Shown here: in pieces, positions 54,960 through 64,000 of the stretch
Position numbering within the stretch: position 1 is the stretch's first letter
Layout of the letters: every line of letters begins with the position of its first letter
Origin: Bos javanicus
Lineage: Eukaryota > Chordata > Mammalia > Artiodactyla > Bovidae
Assembly (NCBI RefSeq): GCF_032452875.1
Contig: NW_026893688.1
Location: forward strand, 62,001-126,000
Direction: 5' to 3'
Length of the DNA stretch: 64,000 nt
Translations under genes and position numbers: made by a program
The notes under the pieces: model-generated
Told to the model about the DNA's origin: nothing
Database searches by the model: none
Seen by the model: the letters and a program-made list of their open reading frames with translations, nothing else

Positions 54960-55487
54960 GATCACGTGACTGAGCATGCACTGTTCACGTGGCTGATCAC
55001 ACACTGATCACGTGACTGATCATGCACTGATCACGTGGCTATCATGCACTGATCACGTGACTGATCATGCACTGATCACGTAACTGATCATGCACTGATC
55101 ACGTGGCTATCATGCACTGATCACGTGGCTGATCATGCACTGATCACGTGACTGATCATGCACTGATCACGTGGCTATCATGCACTGATCACGTGGCTGA
55201 TCATGCACTGATCACGTGACTGATCATGCACTGATCACGTGGCTATCATGCACTGATCACGTGGCTGATCATGCACTGATCACGTGGCTGATCATGCACT
55301 GATCACGTGGCTGATCATGCACTGATCACGTGGCTATCATGCACTGATCACGTGGCTGATCATGCACTGATACCGTGACTGATCATGGACTGATCACATG
55401 ACTATCATGCACTGATCACGTGACTTAATGGCACTGATCATGTGACTGATCATGCACTGATCATGTTTGCTATCATACACTGATCAT
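54960..55487. repeat. Sau-type array between blocks 20 and 21
   Basis: 528 bp. Lacks the post-B signature seen after other B blocks. The class A lead-in is altered (GACTGATCATGGACTG, then TATCATGCACTGATCACG), so even its special units have drifted to the array consensus. Confidence 0.9.
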
Positions 55488-55685
55488 GTGCCTCTGGAGG
55501 CAATAAACAAAGAGCTGAGTAGGCACGAATCAAACAGTCAGCAGGCAATAATCATGGAACTCAGCTGTGAGGAATCATGCTGCTCAGCTGGCAATAATCA
55601 AGCAGCTGAGCAGGCAGGAATTACACAGCACAGCTGGCAATTGTCAAGCAGATGACCAGACAGGAATCACGCAGCTCAGCAGGCA
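55488..55685. repeat. Pvu-type block 21 (class A, shortened)
   Basis: Lacks the ACAGGCAGGAATC dimer: GCAGATGACCAGACAGG leads directly to the exit. It exits through AGCAGGCACTGATC, not AGCAGGCCCTGATC. It is the upstream edge of the 541-bp cluster. Confidence 0.88.
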
Positions 55686-55984
55686 CTGATCACGTGACTG
55701 ATCATGCACTGATCACGTGGCTGATCATGCACTGATCACGTGACTGATCATGCACTGATCACGTGGATATCATGCACTGATCACGTGGCTGATCATGCAC
55801 TGATCACGTGTCTGATCATGCACTGATCACGTGGCTGATCATGCACTGATCACGTAACTGATCATGCACTGATCACGTGGCTGATCATGCACTGATCACG
55901 TGGCTGATCATGCACTGATCACGTAGCTACAATGTACTGTGACTGATCATGCACTGATCATGTTTGCTATCATACACTGATCAT
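55686..55984. repeat. Sau-type spacer with new junction, cluster copy 1
   Basis: About 300 bp. It ends in a junction not found elsewhere: CTACAATGTACTGTGACTG (55927-55945), which joins a TAGCTACC unit to the class A lead-in with most of the normal lead-in deleted. Confidence 0.9.
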
Positions 55985-56229
55985 GTGCCTCTGGAGGCAA
56001 TAAACAAAGAGCTGAGTAGGCACGAATCAAACAGTCAGCAGGCAATAATCATGGAACTGAGCTGTGAGGAATCATGCTGCTCAGCTGGCAATAATCAAGC
56101 AGCTGAGCAGGCAGGAATTACACAGCACAGCTGGCAATTGTCAAGCAGATGACAGGCAGGAATCGTGCAGCTCAGCTGGCAATTGTCAAGCAGATGAGCA
56201 GACAGGAATCACGCAGCTCAGCAGGCCCT
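55985..56229. repeat. Pvu-type block 22 (class A, cluster)
   Basis: Marked by GGAACTGAGCTGTGAGG instead of GGAACTCAGCTGTGAGG, and by GACAGGAATCACGC. Both markers are shared with blocks 23 and 24; block 26 shares the first. Confidence 0.9.
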
Positions 56230-56526
56230 GATCACGTGACTGAGCATGCACTGATCACGTGGCTGATCATACACTGATCACGTGACTGATCATGCACTGA
56301 TCACGTGGATATCATGCACTGATCACGTGGCTGATCATGCACTGATCACGTGTCTGATCATGCACTGATCACGTGGCTGATCATGCACTGATCACGTGAC
56401 TGATCATGCACTGATCACGTGACTGATCATGCACTGATCACGTGGCTGATCATGCACTGATCACGTAGCTACCATGTACTGTGACTGATCATGCACTGAT
56501 CATGTTTGCTATCATACACTGATCAT
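56230..56526. repeat. Sau-type spacer with new junction, cluster copy 2
   Basis: About 297 bp with the same marker order as the previous spacer and the junction CTACCATGTACTGTGACTG at 56469-56487. Confidence 0.9.
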
Positions 56527-56769
56527 GTGCCTCTGGAGGCAATAAACAAAGAGCTGAGTAGGCACGAATCAAACAGTCAGCAGGCAATAATCATGGAACT
56601 GAGCTGTGAGGAATCATGCTGCTCAGCTGGCAATAATCAAGCAGTGAGCTGGCAGGAATTACACAGCACAGCTGGCAATTGTCAAGCAGATGACAGGCAG
56701 GAATCGTGCAGCTCAGCTGGCAATTGTCAAGCAGATGAGCAGACAGGAATCACGCAGCTCAGCAGGCCC
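56527..56769. repeat. Pvu-type block 23 (class A, cluster, indel)
   Basis: As block 22, but AAGCAGCTGAGCAGG has become AAGCAGTGAGCTGG, a one-base loss plus a substitution. The indel merges two short open frames into 88 codons, which has no coding significance. Confidence 0.9.
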
Positions 56770-57067
56770 TGATCACGTGACTGATCATGCACTGATCACG
56801 TGGCTGATCATACACTGATCACGTGACTGATCATGCACTGATCACGTGGATATCATGCACTGATCACGTGGCTGATCATACACTGATCACGTGTCTGATC
56901 ATGCACTGATCACGTGGCTGATCATGCACTGATCACGTGACTGATCATGCACTGATCACGTGACTGATCATGCACTGATCACGTGGCTGATCATGCACTG
57001 ATCATGTAGCTACCATGTACTGTGACTGATCATGCACTGATCATGTTTGCTATCATACACTGATCAT
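56770..57067. repeat. Sau-type spacer with new junction, cluster copy 3
   Basis: About 298 bp. Its exit from the block is homogenised (GACTGATCATGCACTG, not GACTGAGCATGCACTG). Junction CTACCATGTACTGTGACTG at 57010-57028. Confidence 0.9.
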
Positions 57068-57311
57068 GTGCCTCTGGAGGCAATAAACAAAGAGCTGAGT
57101 AGGCATGAATCAATCAGTCAGCAGGCAATAATCATGGAACTGAGCTGTGAGGAATCATGCTGCTCAGCTGGCAATAATCAAGCAGCTGAGCAGGCAGGAA
57201 TTACACAGCACAGCTGGCAATTGTCAAGCAGATGACAGGCAGGAATCGTGCAGCTCAGCTGGCAATTGTCAAGCAGATGAGCAGACAGGAATCACGCAGC
57301 TCAGCAGGCCC
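57068..57311. repeat. Pvu-type block 24 (class A, cluster)
   Basis: Carries the cluster markers plus a private GGCATGAATCAATCAGTC. Confidence 0.9.
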
Positions 57312-57821
57312 TGATCACGTGACTGAGCATGCACTGATCACGTGGCTGATCATACACTGATCACGTGATTGATCATGCACTGATCACGTGGATATCATGC
57401 ACTGATCACGTGGCTGATCATGCACTGATCACGTGTCTGATCATGCACTGATCACGTGGCTGATCATGCACTGATCACGTAACTGATCATGCACTGATCA
57501 CGTGGCTGATCATGCACTGATCACGTAGCTGACCATGCACTGGTCACGTGACTGATCATGCACTGATCACGTGACTGATCATGCACTGATCACGTGGCTG
57601 ATCATGCACTGATCACGTGACTGATCATGCACTGATCACGTGACTGATCATGCACTGATCACGTGGCTATCATGCACTGATCACGTGGCTGATCATGCAC
57701 TGATCACGCAGCTACCATGTACTGATCACATGACTGATCATGCACTGATCACGTGGCTTATCATGCACTGATCATGTGACTGATCATGCACTGATCATGT
57801 TTGGTGTCATACACTGATCAT
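57312..57821. repeat. Sau-type array between blocks 24 and 25
   Basis: 510 bp. Reverts to the ordinary A-to-B spacer pattern (TAGCTGACC unit, GCAGCTACC unit, class B lead-in) and not the 300-bp cluster spacer. Confidence 0.9.
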
Positions 57822-58061
57822 GTGCATCTGGAGGCAATGAACAAAGAGCTGAGTAGGCAGGAATCAGTCAGCAGGCTATAATCATGGAACTCAGGTCTGA
57901 GAAATCATGCTGCTCAGCTGGCAATAATCAAGCAGCTGAGCAGGCAGGAATTACGCAGCACAGGTGGCAATTGTCAAGCAGATGACAGGCAGGAATCGTG
58001 CAGCTCAGCTGGCAATTGTCAAGCAGATGAGCAGACAGTAATCACGCAGCTCAGCAGGCCC
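57822..58061. repeat. Pvu-type block 25 (class B, late lineage)
   Basis: GTGCATCTGG and GGCTATAATC, with a private AACTCAGGTCTGAG. It interrupts the otherwise all-A cluster. Confidence 0.88.
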
Positions 58062-58359
58062 TGATCACGTGACTGAGCATGCACTGTTCACGTGGCTGAT
58101 CATACACTGATCACGTGACTGATCATGCACTGATCACGTGGATATCATGCACTGATCACGTGGCTGATCATACACTGATCACGTGTCTGATCATGCACTG
58201 ATCACGTGGCTGATCATGCACTGATCACGTAACTGATCATGCACTGATCACGTGGCTGATCATGCACTGATCACGTGGCTGATCATGCACTGATCACGTG
58301 GCTACCATGTACTGTGACTGATCATGCACTGATCATGTTTGCTATCATACACTGATCAT
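58062..58359. repeat. Sau-type spacer with new junction, cluster copy 4
   Basis: About 298 bp after a class B block, yet it ends with the cluster junction (CTACCATGTACTGTGACTG at 58302-58320). This implies exchange between B-type and cluster units. Confidence 0.9.
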
Positions 58360-58600
58360 GTGCCTCTGGAGGCAATAAACAAAGAGCTGAGTAGGCACGA
58401 ATCAAACAGTCAGCAGGCAATAATCATGGAACTGAGCTGTGAGGAATCATGCTGCTCAGCTGGCAATAATCAAGCAGCTGAGCAGGCAGGAATTACACAG
58501 CACAGCTGGCAATTGTCAAGCAGATGACAGGCAGGAATCATGCAGCTCAGCTGGCAATTGTCAAGCAGATGAGCAAGGAATCACGCAGCTCAGCAGGCAC
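58360..58600. repeat. Pvu-type block 26 (class A, cluster)
   Basis: Carries GGAACTGAGCTGTG. It has lost several bases at GCAGATGAGCAAGGAATC and exits through AGCAGGCACTGATC, as block 21 does. Confidence 0.9.
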
Positions 58601-59241
58601 TGATCACGTGACTGATCATGCACTGATCACGTGGCTATCATGCACTGATCACGTGGCTGATCATGCACTGATCACGTGTCTGATCATGCACTGATCACGT
58701 GGCTGATCATGCACTGATCACGTAACTGATCATGCACTGATCACGTGGCTATCATGCACTGATCACGTGACTGATCATGCACTGATCACGTGACTGATCA
58801 TGCACTGATCACGTGGCTATCATGCACTGATCACGTGGCTGATCATGCAATGATCATGTAGCTACCATGTACTGGTCACGTGACTGATCATGCACTGATC
58901 ACGTGACTGATCATGCACTGATCACGTGGCTATCATGCACTGATCACGTGGCTGATCATGCACTGATCACGTGCCTGATCATGCACTGATCACGTGACTG
59001 ATCATGCACTGATCACGTAGCTATCATGCACTGATCACGTGGCTGATCATGCACTGATCACGTGGCTATCATGCACTGATCACGTGGCTATCATGCACTG
59101 ATCACGTGGCTGATCATGCACTGATACCGTGACTGAGCATGGACTGATCACATGACTATCATGTAGTGATCACGTGACTTAATGGCGCTGATCATGTGAC
59201 TGATCATGCGCTGATCATGTTTGCTATCATACACTGATCAT
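58601..59241. repeat. Sau-type array between blocks 26 and 27
   Basis: 641 bp. Returns to the normal class A lead-in (GATACCGTGACTGAGCATGG, then GACTTAATGGCGCTG), which closes the cluster. Confidence 0.9.
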
Positions 59242-59485
59242 GTGCCTCTGGAGGCAATAAACAAAGAGCTGAGTAGGCACGAATCAAACAGTCAGCAGGC
59301 AATAATCATGGAACTCAGCTGTGAGGAATCATGCTGCTCAGCTGGCAATAATCAAGCAGCTGAGCAGGCAGGAATTACACAGCACAGCTGGCAATTGTCA
59401 AGCAGATGACAGGCAGGAATCGTGCAGCTCAGCTGGCAATTGTCAAGCAGATGAGCAGACAGTAATCACGCAGCTCAGCAGGCCC
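59242..59485. repeat. Pvu-type block 27 (class A)
   Basis: Full-length ordinary class A (AACTCAGCTGTG, ACACAGCACAG, GACAGTAATCACGC), so the cluster markers are absent again. Confidence 0.9.
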
Positions 59486-60040
59486 TGATCACGTGACTGA
59501 GCATGCACTGTTCACGTGGCTGATCATACACTGATCACGTGATTGATCATGCACTGATCACTTGGATATCATGCACTGATCACGTGGCTGATCATACACT
59601 GTTCACGTGTCTGATCATGCACTGATCACGTGGCTGATCATGCACTGATCACGTAACTGATCATGCACTGATCACGTGGCTGATCATGCACTGATCACGT
59701 GGCTGATCATGCACTGATCACGTAGCTACCATGCACTGGTCACGTGACTGATCATGCACTGATCACGTGACTGATCATGCACTGATCACGTGGCTGATCA
59801 TGCACTGATCACGTGACTGATCATGCACTGATCACGTGACTGATCATGCACTGATCACGTGGCTATCATGCACTGATCACGTGGCTGATCATGCACTGAT
59901 CACGCAGCTACCATGTACTGGTCACATGACTGATCATGCACTGATCACGTAACTGATCATGCACTGATCACGTGGCTTATCATGCATTGATCATGTGACT
60001 GATCATGTGCTGATCATGTTTGGTGTCATACACTGATCAT
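59486..60040. repeat. Sau-type 555-bp A-to-B spacer, third copy
   Basis: Same length and order as 50360-50914, with GTCTGATCATGC replacing GTCTGACCATGC near 59609. Confidence 0.9.
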
Positions 60041-60280
60041 GTGCATCTGGAGGCAATGAACAAAGAGCTGAGTAGGCAGGAATCAGTCAGCAGGCTATAA
60101 TCATGGAACTCAGCTCTGAGAAATCATGCTGCTCAGCTGGCAATAATCAAGCAGATGAGCAGGCAGGAATTATGCAGCACAGGTGGCAATTGTCAAGCAG
60201 ATGACAGGCAGGAATCGTGCAGCTCAGCTGGCAATTGTCAAGCAGATGAGCAGACAGTAATCACGCAGCTCAGCAGGCCC
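60041..60280. repeat. Pvu-type block 28 (class B, late lineage)
   Basis: GTGCATCTGG and GGCTATAATC, with CAAGCAGATGAGC (not the GTAGATG of blocks 18 and 20) and CACAGGTGGC. Confidence 0.88.
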
Positions 60281-63076
60281 TGATCACGTGACTGAGCATG
60301 CACTGTTCACGTGGCTGATCACACACTATCACGTGACTGATCATGCACTGATCACGTGGCTATCATGCACTGATCACGTGGATATCATGCACTGATCACG
60401 TGGCTGATCATACACTGATCACGTGTCTGACCATGCACTGATCACGTGGCTGATCATACACTGATCACGTAACTGATCATGCACTGATCACGTGGCTATC
60501 ATGCACTGATCACGTGGCTGATCATGCACTGATCACGTGGCTGATCACACACTGTCACGTGACTGATCATGCACTGATCACGTGGCACTCATGCACTGAT
60601 CACGTGGCTGATCATACACTGCTCACGTAACTGATCATGCACTGATCACGTGGCTATCATGCACTGATCACGTGGCTGTCATGCAATGATCACGTAGCTA
60701 CCATATACTGGTCACGTGACTGATCATGCACAGATCACGTAAATGATCATGCACTGATTCACGTGACTGATCATGCACTGATCACGTGACTGATCATGCA
60801 CTGATCACGTGGCTATCATGCACTGCTCACGTGGCTGATCATGCAATGATCACGTAGCAACCATGTACTGGTCACGTGACTGATCATGCACTGATCACGA
60901 ATTGATCATGCACTGATCACGTGACTCATCATGCACTGATCACGTGGCTGATCATGCACTGATCACGTGACTGATCATGCACTGATCACGTGGATATCAT
61001 GCACTGATCACGTGGCTGATCATGCACTGATCACGTGTCTGATCATGCACTGATCACGTGGCTGATCATACACTGATCACGTGACTGATCATGCACTGAT
61101 CACGTGGCTATCATGCACTGATCACGTGGCTGATCATGCACTGATCACGTGGCTGATCACACACTGTCACGTGACTGATCATGCACTGATCACGTGGCAC
61201 TCATGCACTGATCACGTGGCTGATCATACACTGATCACGTAACTGATCATGCACTGATCACGTGGCTATCATGCACTGATCACGTGGCTGTCATGCAATG
61301 ATCACGTAGCTACCATATACTGGTCACGTGACTGATCATGCACTGATCACGTAAATGATCATGCACTATTCAGTGACTGATCATGTACTGATCACGTGAC
61401 TGATCATGCACTGATCACGTGGCTATCATGCACTGCTCACGTGGCTGATCATGCAATGATCACGTAGCAACCATATACTGGTCACGTGACTGATCATGCA
61501 CTGATCACAGAATTAATCCTGCACTGATCACCTGACTCATCATGCACTGATCACGTGGCTGATCACACACTGATCACGTGACTGATCATGCACTGATCAC
61601 GTGGCTATCATGCACTAATCACATGGCTATCATTCACTGATCACATGGATACCATGCACTGATCAGGTGGCTGATCACCCACGTGTCACATGACTGATCA
61701 TGCACTGATCACGTGGCTATCATGCACTGATCACGTGGCTGATTATGCAATGATCACGTAGCTACCATGTACTGGTCACGTGACTGATCATGCACTGATC
61801 ACGTAATTGATCATTCACTGAACACGTGAATAATCATGCACTGATCACGTGACTGATCATGCACTGATCACGTGGCTATCATGCACTGATCACGTGGCTG
61901 ATCATGCAATGATCACGCAGCTACCATGTACTGGTTACGTGACTGATCATGCACTGATCACGTAATTGATCATGCACTGATCACGTGGCTTATCATGCAC
62001 TGATCACGTGACTGATCATGCACTGATCACGTGACTGATCATGCACTGATCACGAGGCTGATCACACATGTATCACGTGACTGATCATGCACTGATCACG
62101 TGGCTATCATGCACAGATCACGTGGCTGATCATGCACTGTTCACGTAGCTACCATGTACAGGTCACGTGACTGATCATGCACTGATCACGTGGCTGATCA
62201 TGCACTGATATCATGCACTGGTCACGTGGCTCATCACACACGATAACGTGACTGATCATGCACTGATCACGTGGCTATCATGCACAGATCTCGTGGATGA
62301 TCATGCACTGATCACGTAGCTACCATGTACTGGTCACGTGACTGATCATGCACTTATCACGTGGCTGATCATGCACTGATCACGTGACTGATCATGCACT
62401 AATCACGTGGCTGATCATGCACTGATCACGTGACTGATCATGCACTGATCACGTGACTGATCATGCACTGATCACGTGACTGCTCATGCACTGATCACGT
62501 GGCTATCATGCACTGATATCATGCACTGATCACGTGGCTATCATGCACTGATCACATGGCTGGTCATACACTGATCACGTGCCTGGTCATGCACTGATTA
62601 CATGACTGATCATGCACTGATCACGTCACTGATCATGCACTGATCACGTGGCTATCATGCACTACTCACGTGGCTGATCATGCAATGATCATGTAGCTAC
62701 CATGTTCCGGTCACGTGACTGATCATACACCCATCAGGTGGCTGATCATGCACTGATCACGTGGCTATCATGCACTGTTCACGTGGCTGATCATACACTG
62801 ATCACGTGCCTGATCATGCACAGATCACGTGACAAATCATGAACTGATCACGTAGCAATCATTCACTGATCACCTGGCTGATCATGCACTGATCACGTGG
62901 CTATCATGCACTGATCACGTGGCTATCATTCACTGATCACGTGGCTGATCATGCACTGATACCGCGACTGAGCATGGACTGATCACATGACTATCATGTA
63001 GTGATCACGTGACTTAATGGCACTGATCATGTGACTGATCATGCGATGAGCATGTTTGCTATCATACACTGATCAT
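60281..63076. repeat. Sau-type array between blocks 28 and 29, heterogeneous right edge
   Basis: 2.8 kb. The first kilobase repeats itself at a period of about 600 bp (GCACTCATGC at about 60587 and 61197; TCATGCAATG at about 60679 and 61290). From about 61.35 kb the monomers become irregular: AATTAATCCTGCACTG (about 61512), GGATACCATGC, TTCCGGTCACGTG (about 62705), AATCATGAACTGATCACG (about 62834). These rare forms match the left edge of the domain. Confidence 0.9.
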
Positions 63077-63320
63077 GTGCCTCTGGAGGCACTAAACAAA
63101 GAGCTGAGTAGGCATGAATCAAACAGTCAGCAGGCAATAATCATGGAACTCAGCTGTGAGGAATCATGCTGCTCAGCTGGCAATAATCAAGCAGCTGAGC
63201 AGGCAGGAATTACACAGCACAGCTGGCAATTGTCAAGCAGATGACAGGCAGGAATCATGCAGCTCAGCTGGCAATTGTCAAGCAGATGAGCAGACAGTAA
63301 TCACGCAGCTCAGCAGGCCC
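63077..63320. repeat. Pvu-type block 29 (class A)
   Basis: Class A with a private GGCACTAAACAAAG and with GGCATGAATC as in block 17. Its lead-in is mutated (ATACCGCGACTG, GCGATGAGCATG). Confidence 0.9.
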
Positions 63321-63875
63321 TGATCACGTGACTGAGCATGCACTGTTCACGTGGATGATCATACACTGATCACGTGATTGATCATGCACTCATCACTTGG
63401 ATATCATGCACTGATCACGTGGCTGATCATACACTGTTCACGTGTCTGACCATGCACTGATCACGTGGCTGATCATACACTGCTCACGTAACTGATCATG
63501 AACTGATCACGTGGCTGATCATGCACTGATCACGTGGCTGATCATGCAATGATCACGTGGCTACCCTGTACTGGTCCCGTGAGTGATCATGCACTGATCA
63601 CGTGATTGATCATGCACTGATCACGTGGCTGATCATGCACTGAACACGTGACTGATCATGCACTGATCACGTGACTGATCATGCACTGATCACGTGGCTA
63701 TCATGCACTGATCACGTGGCTGATCATGCACTGATCACGCAGCTACCATGTACTGGTCACGTGACTGATCATGCACTGATCACGTAATTGATCATGCACT
63801 GATCACCTGGTTTATCATGCACTGATCATGTGACTGATCATGTGCTGATCATGTTTGGTGTCACACACTGATCAT
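63321..63875. repeat. Sau-type 555-bp A-to-B spacer, fourth copy
   Basis: Same length as the three earlier copies despite many private changes (CACTCATCACTTGG, CTACCCTGTACTGGTCCCG). Its age is visible in substitutions, not in length. Confidence 0.9.
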
Positions 63876-64000
63876 GTGCATCTGGAGGCAATGAACAAAG
63901 AGCTGAGTACGCAGGAATCAGTCAGCAGGCTATAATCATGGAACTCAGCTCTGAGAAATCATGCTGCTCAGCTGGCAATAATCAAGTAGATGAGCAGGCA
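63876..64000. repeat. Pvu-type block 30 (class B, late lineage), cut by window end
   Basis: GTGCATCTGG, GAGTACGCAGGAATC, GGCTATAATC and CAAGTAGATG are visible before the window ends, about half-way through the block. Confidence 0.88.

Noticed and set aside
1..64000. CRISPR array or other prokaryotic repeat system
   Set aside because: The 23-bp units are contiguous, without unique spacers. There are no cas genes or any other coding sequence, and the hierarchical structure is that of a eukaryotic satellite.
11059..64000. Telomeric repeat, rDNA, tRNA or minisatellite gene
   Set aside because: No TTAGGG runs, rRNA or tRNA-like segments were seen. The monomers do not resemble any RNA gene known to me.

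Overview
This window contains no recognisable gene. Apart from one insert of about 180 bp near 10.88-11.06 kb, all 64 kb is tandem satellite DNA built from a diverged 22/23-bp monomer. Two monomer families are interleaved. In the 'Sau-type' family each unit carries TGATCACGTGACTGATCA, or the GGCTG or GGCTAT variants of it. In the 'Pvu-type' family the units alternate a GCTCAGC core with a GCTGAGC core, giving 46-bp dimers rich in CAGCTC and CAGCTG. This matches what I recall of the bovine 1.706 g/cm3 satellite (satellite III), a patchwork of PvuII-rich and Sau3A-rich segments made from a 23-bp prototype. The window is therefore probably pericentromeric heterochromatin of cattle or a close bovid. 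That identification is from memory and was not checked against a database. The single insert also looks, from memory, like a fragment of a ruminant endogenous-retrovirus LTR.

Layout. (1) 1-10281: six complete copies and one truncated copy of a repeat of 1510-1601 bp. Each copy has about 1.2 kb of Pvu-type dimers, then 230-260 bp of E-box monomers, then a Pvu-type tail. The copies differ by whole-monomer indels (23 or 46 bp) and scattered substitutions. (2) 10282-10878: a degenerate transition zone. (3) 10879-11058: the unique insert. (4) 11059-64000: long Sau-type arrays interrupted by 30 Pvu-type blocks, mostly about 240 bp. The blocks fall into class A (17 blocks: GGCAATAAAC, preceded by a TTTGCTATC lead-in) and class B (13 blocks: GGCAATGAAC, usually with a TGTC lead-in). 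A truncated extra copy follows four of the class A blocks.

The order of blocks shows higher-order structure. There are repeats of about 1.8 kb (A to A), about 3.8 kb (A, 555 bp, B, about 2.8 kb), 4.57 kb and 6.46 kb, and a local burst with a 541-bp period at 55.9-58.6 kb. The Sau-type arrays have second-order repeats of about 159-182 bp (7-8 monomers). The two ends of the Sau domain (11.1-13.7 kb and 61.3-64 kb) share rare variants, while the interior is nearly uniform. That is the pattern expected of unequal exchange, although assembly polishing could mimic part of it.

Functionally, nothing here encodes a protein or structured RNA that I can support. The short open frames are satellite read-through with non-ATG starts. 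The most noteworthy sequence properties are a very dense array of CACGTG E-boxes, some inside the full palindrome GTCACGTGAC, and a ladder of alternating inverted repeats in the Pvu-type parts. I did not find a new biological system. The findings concern satellite evolution and possible protein binding.
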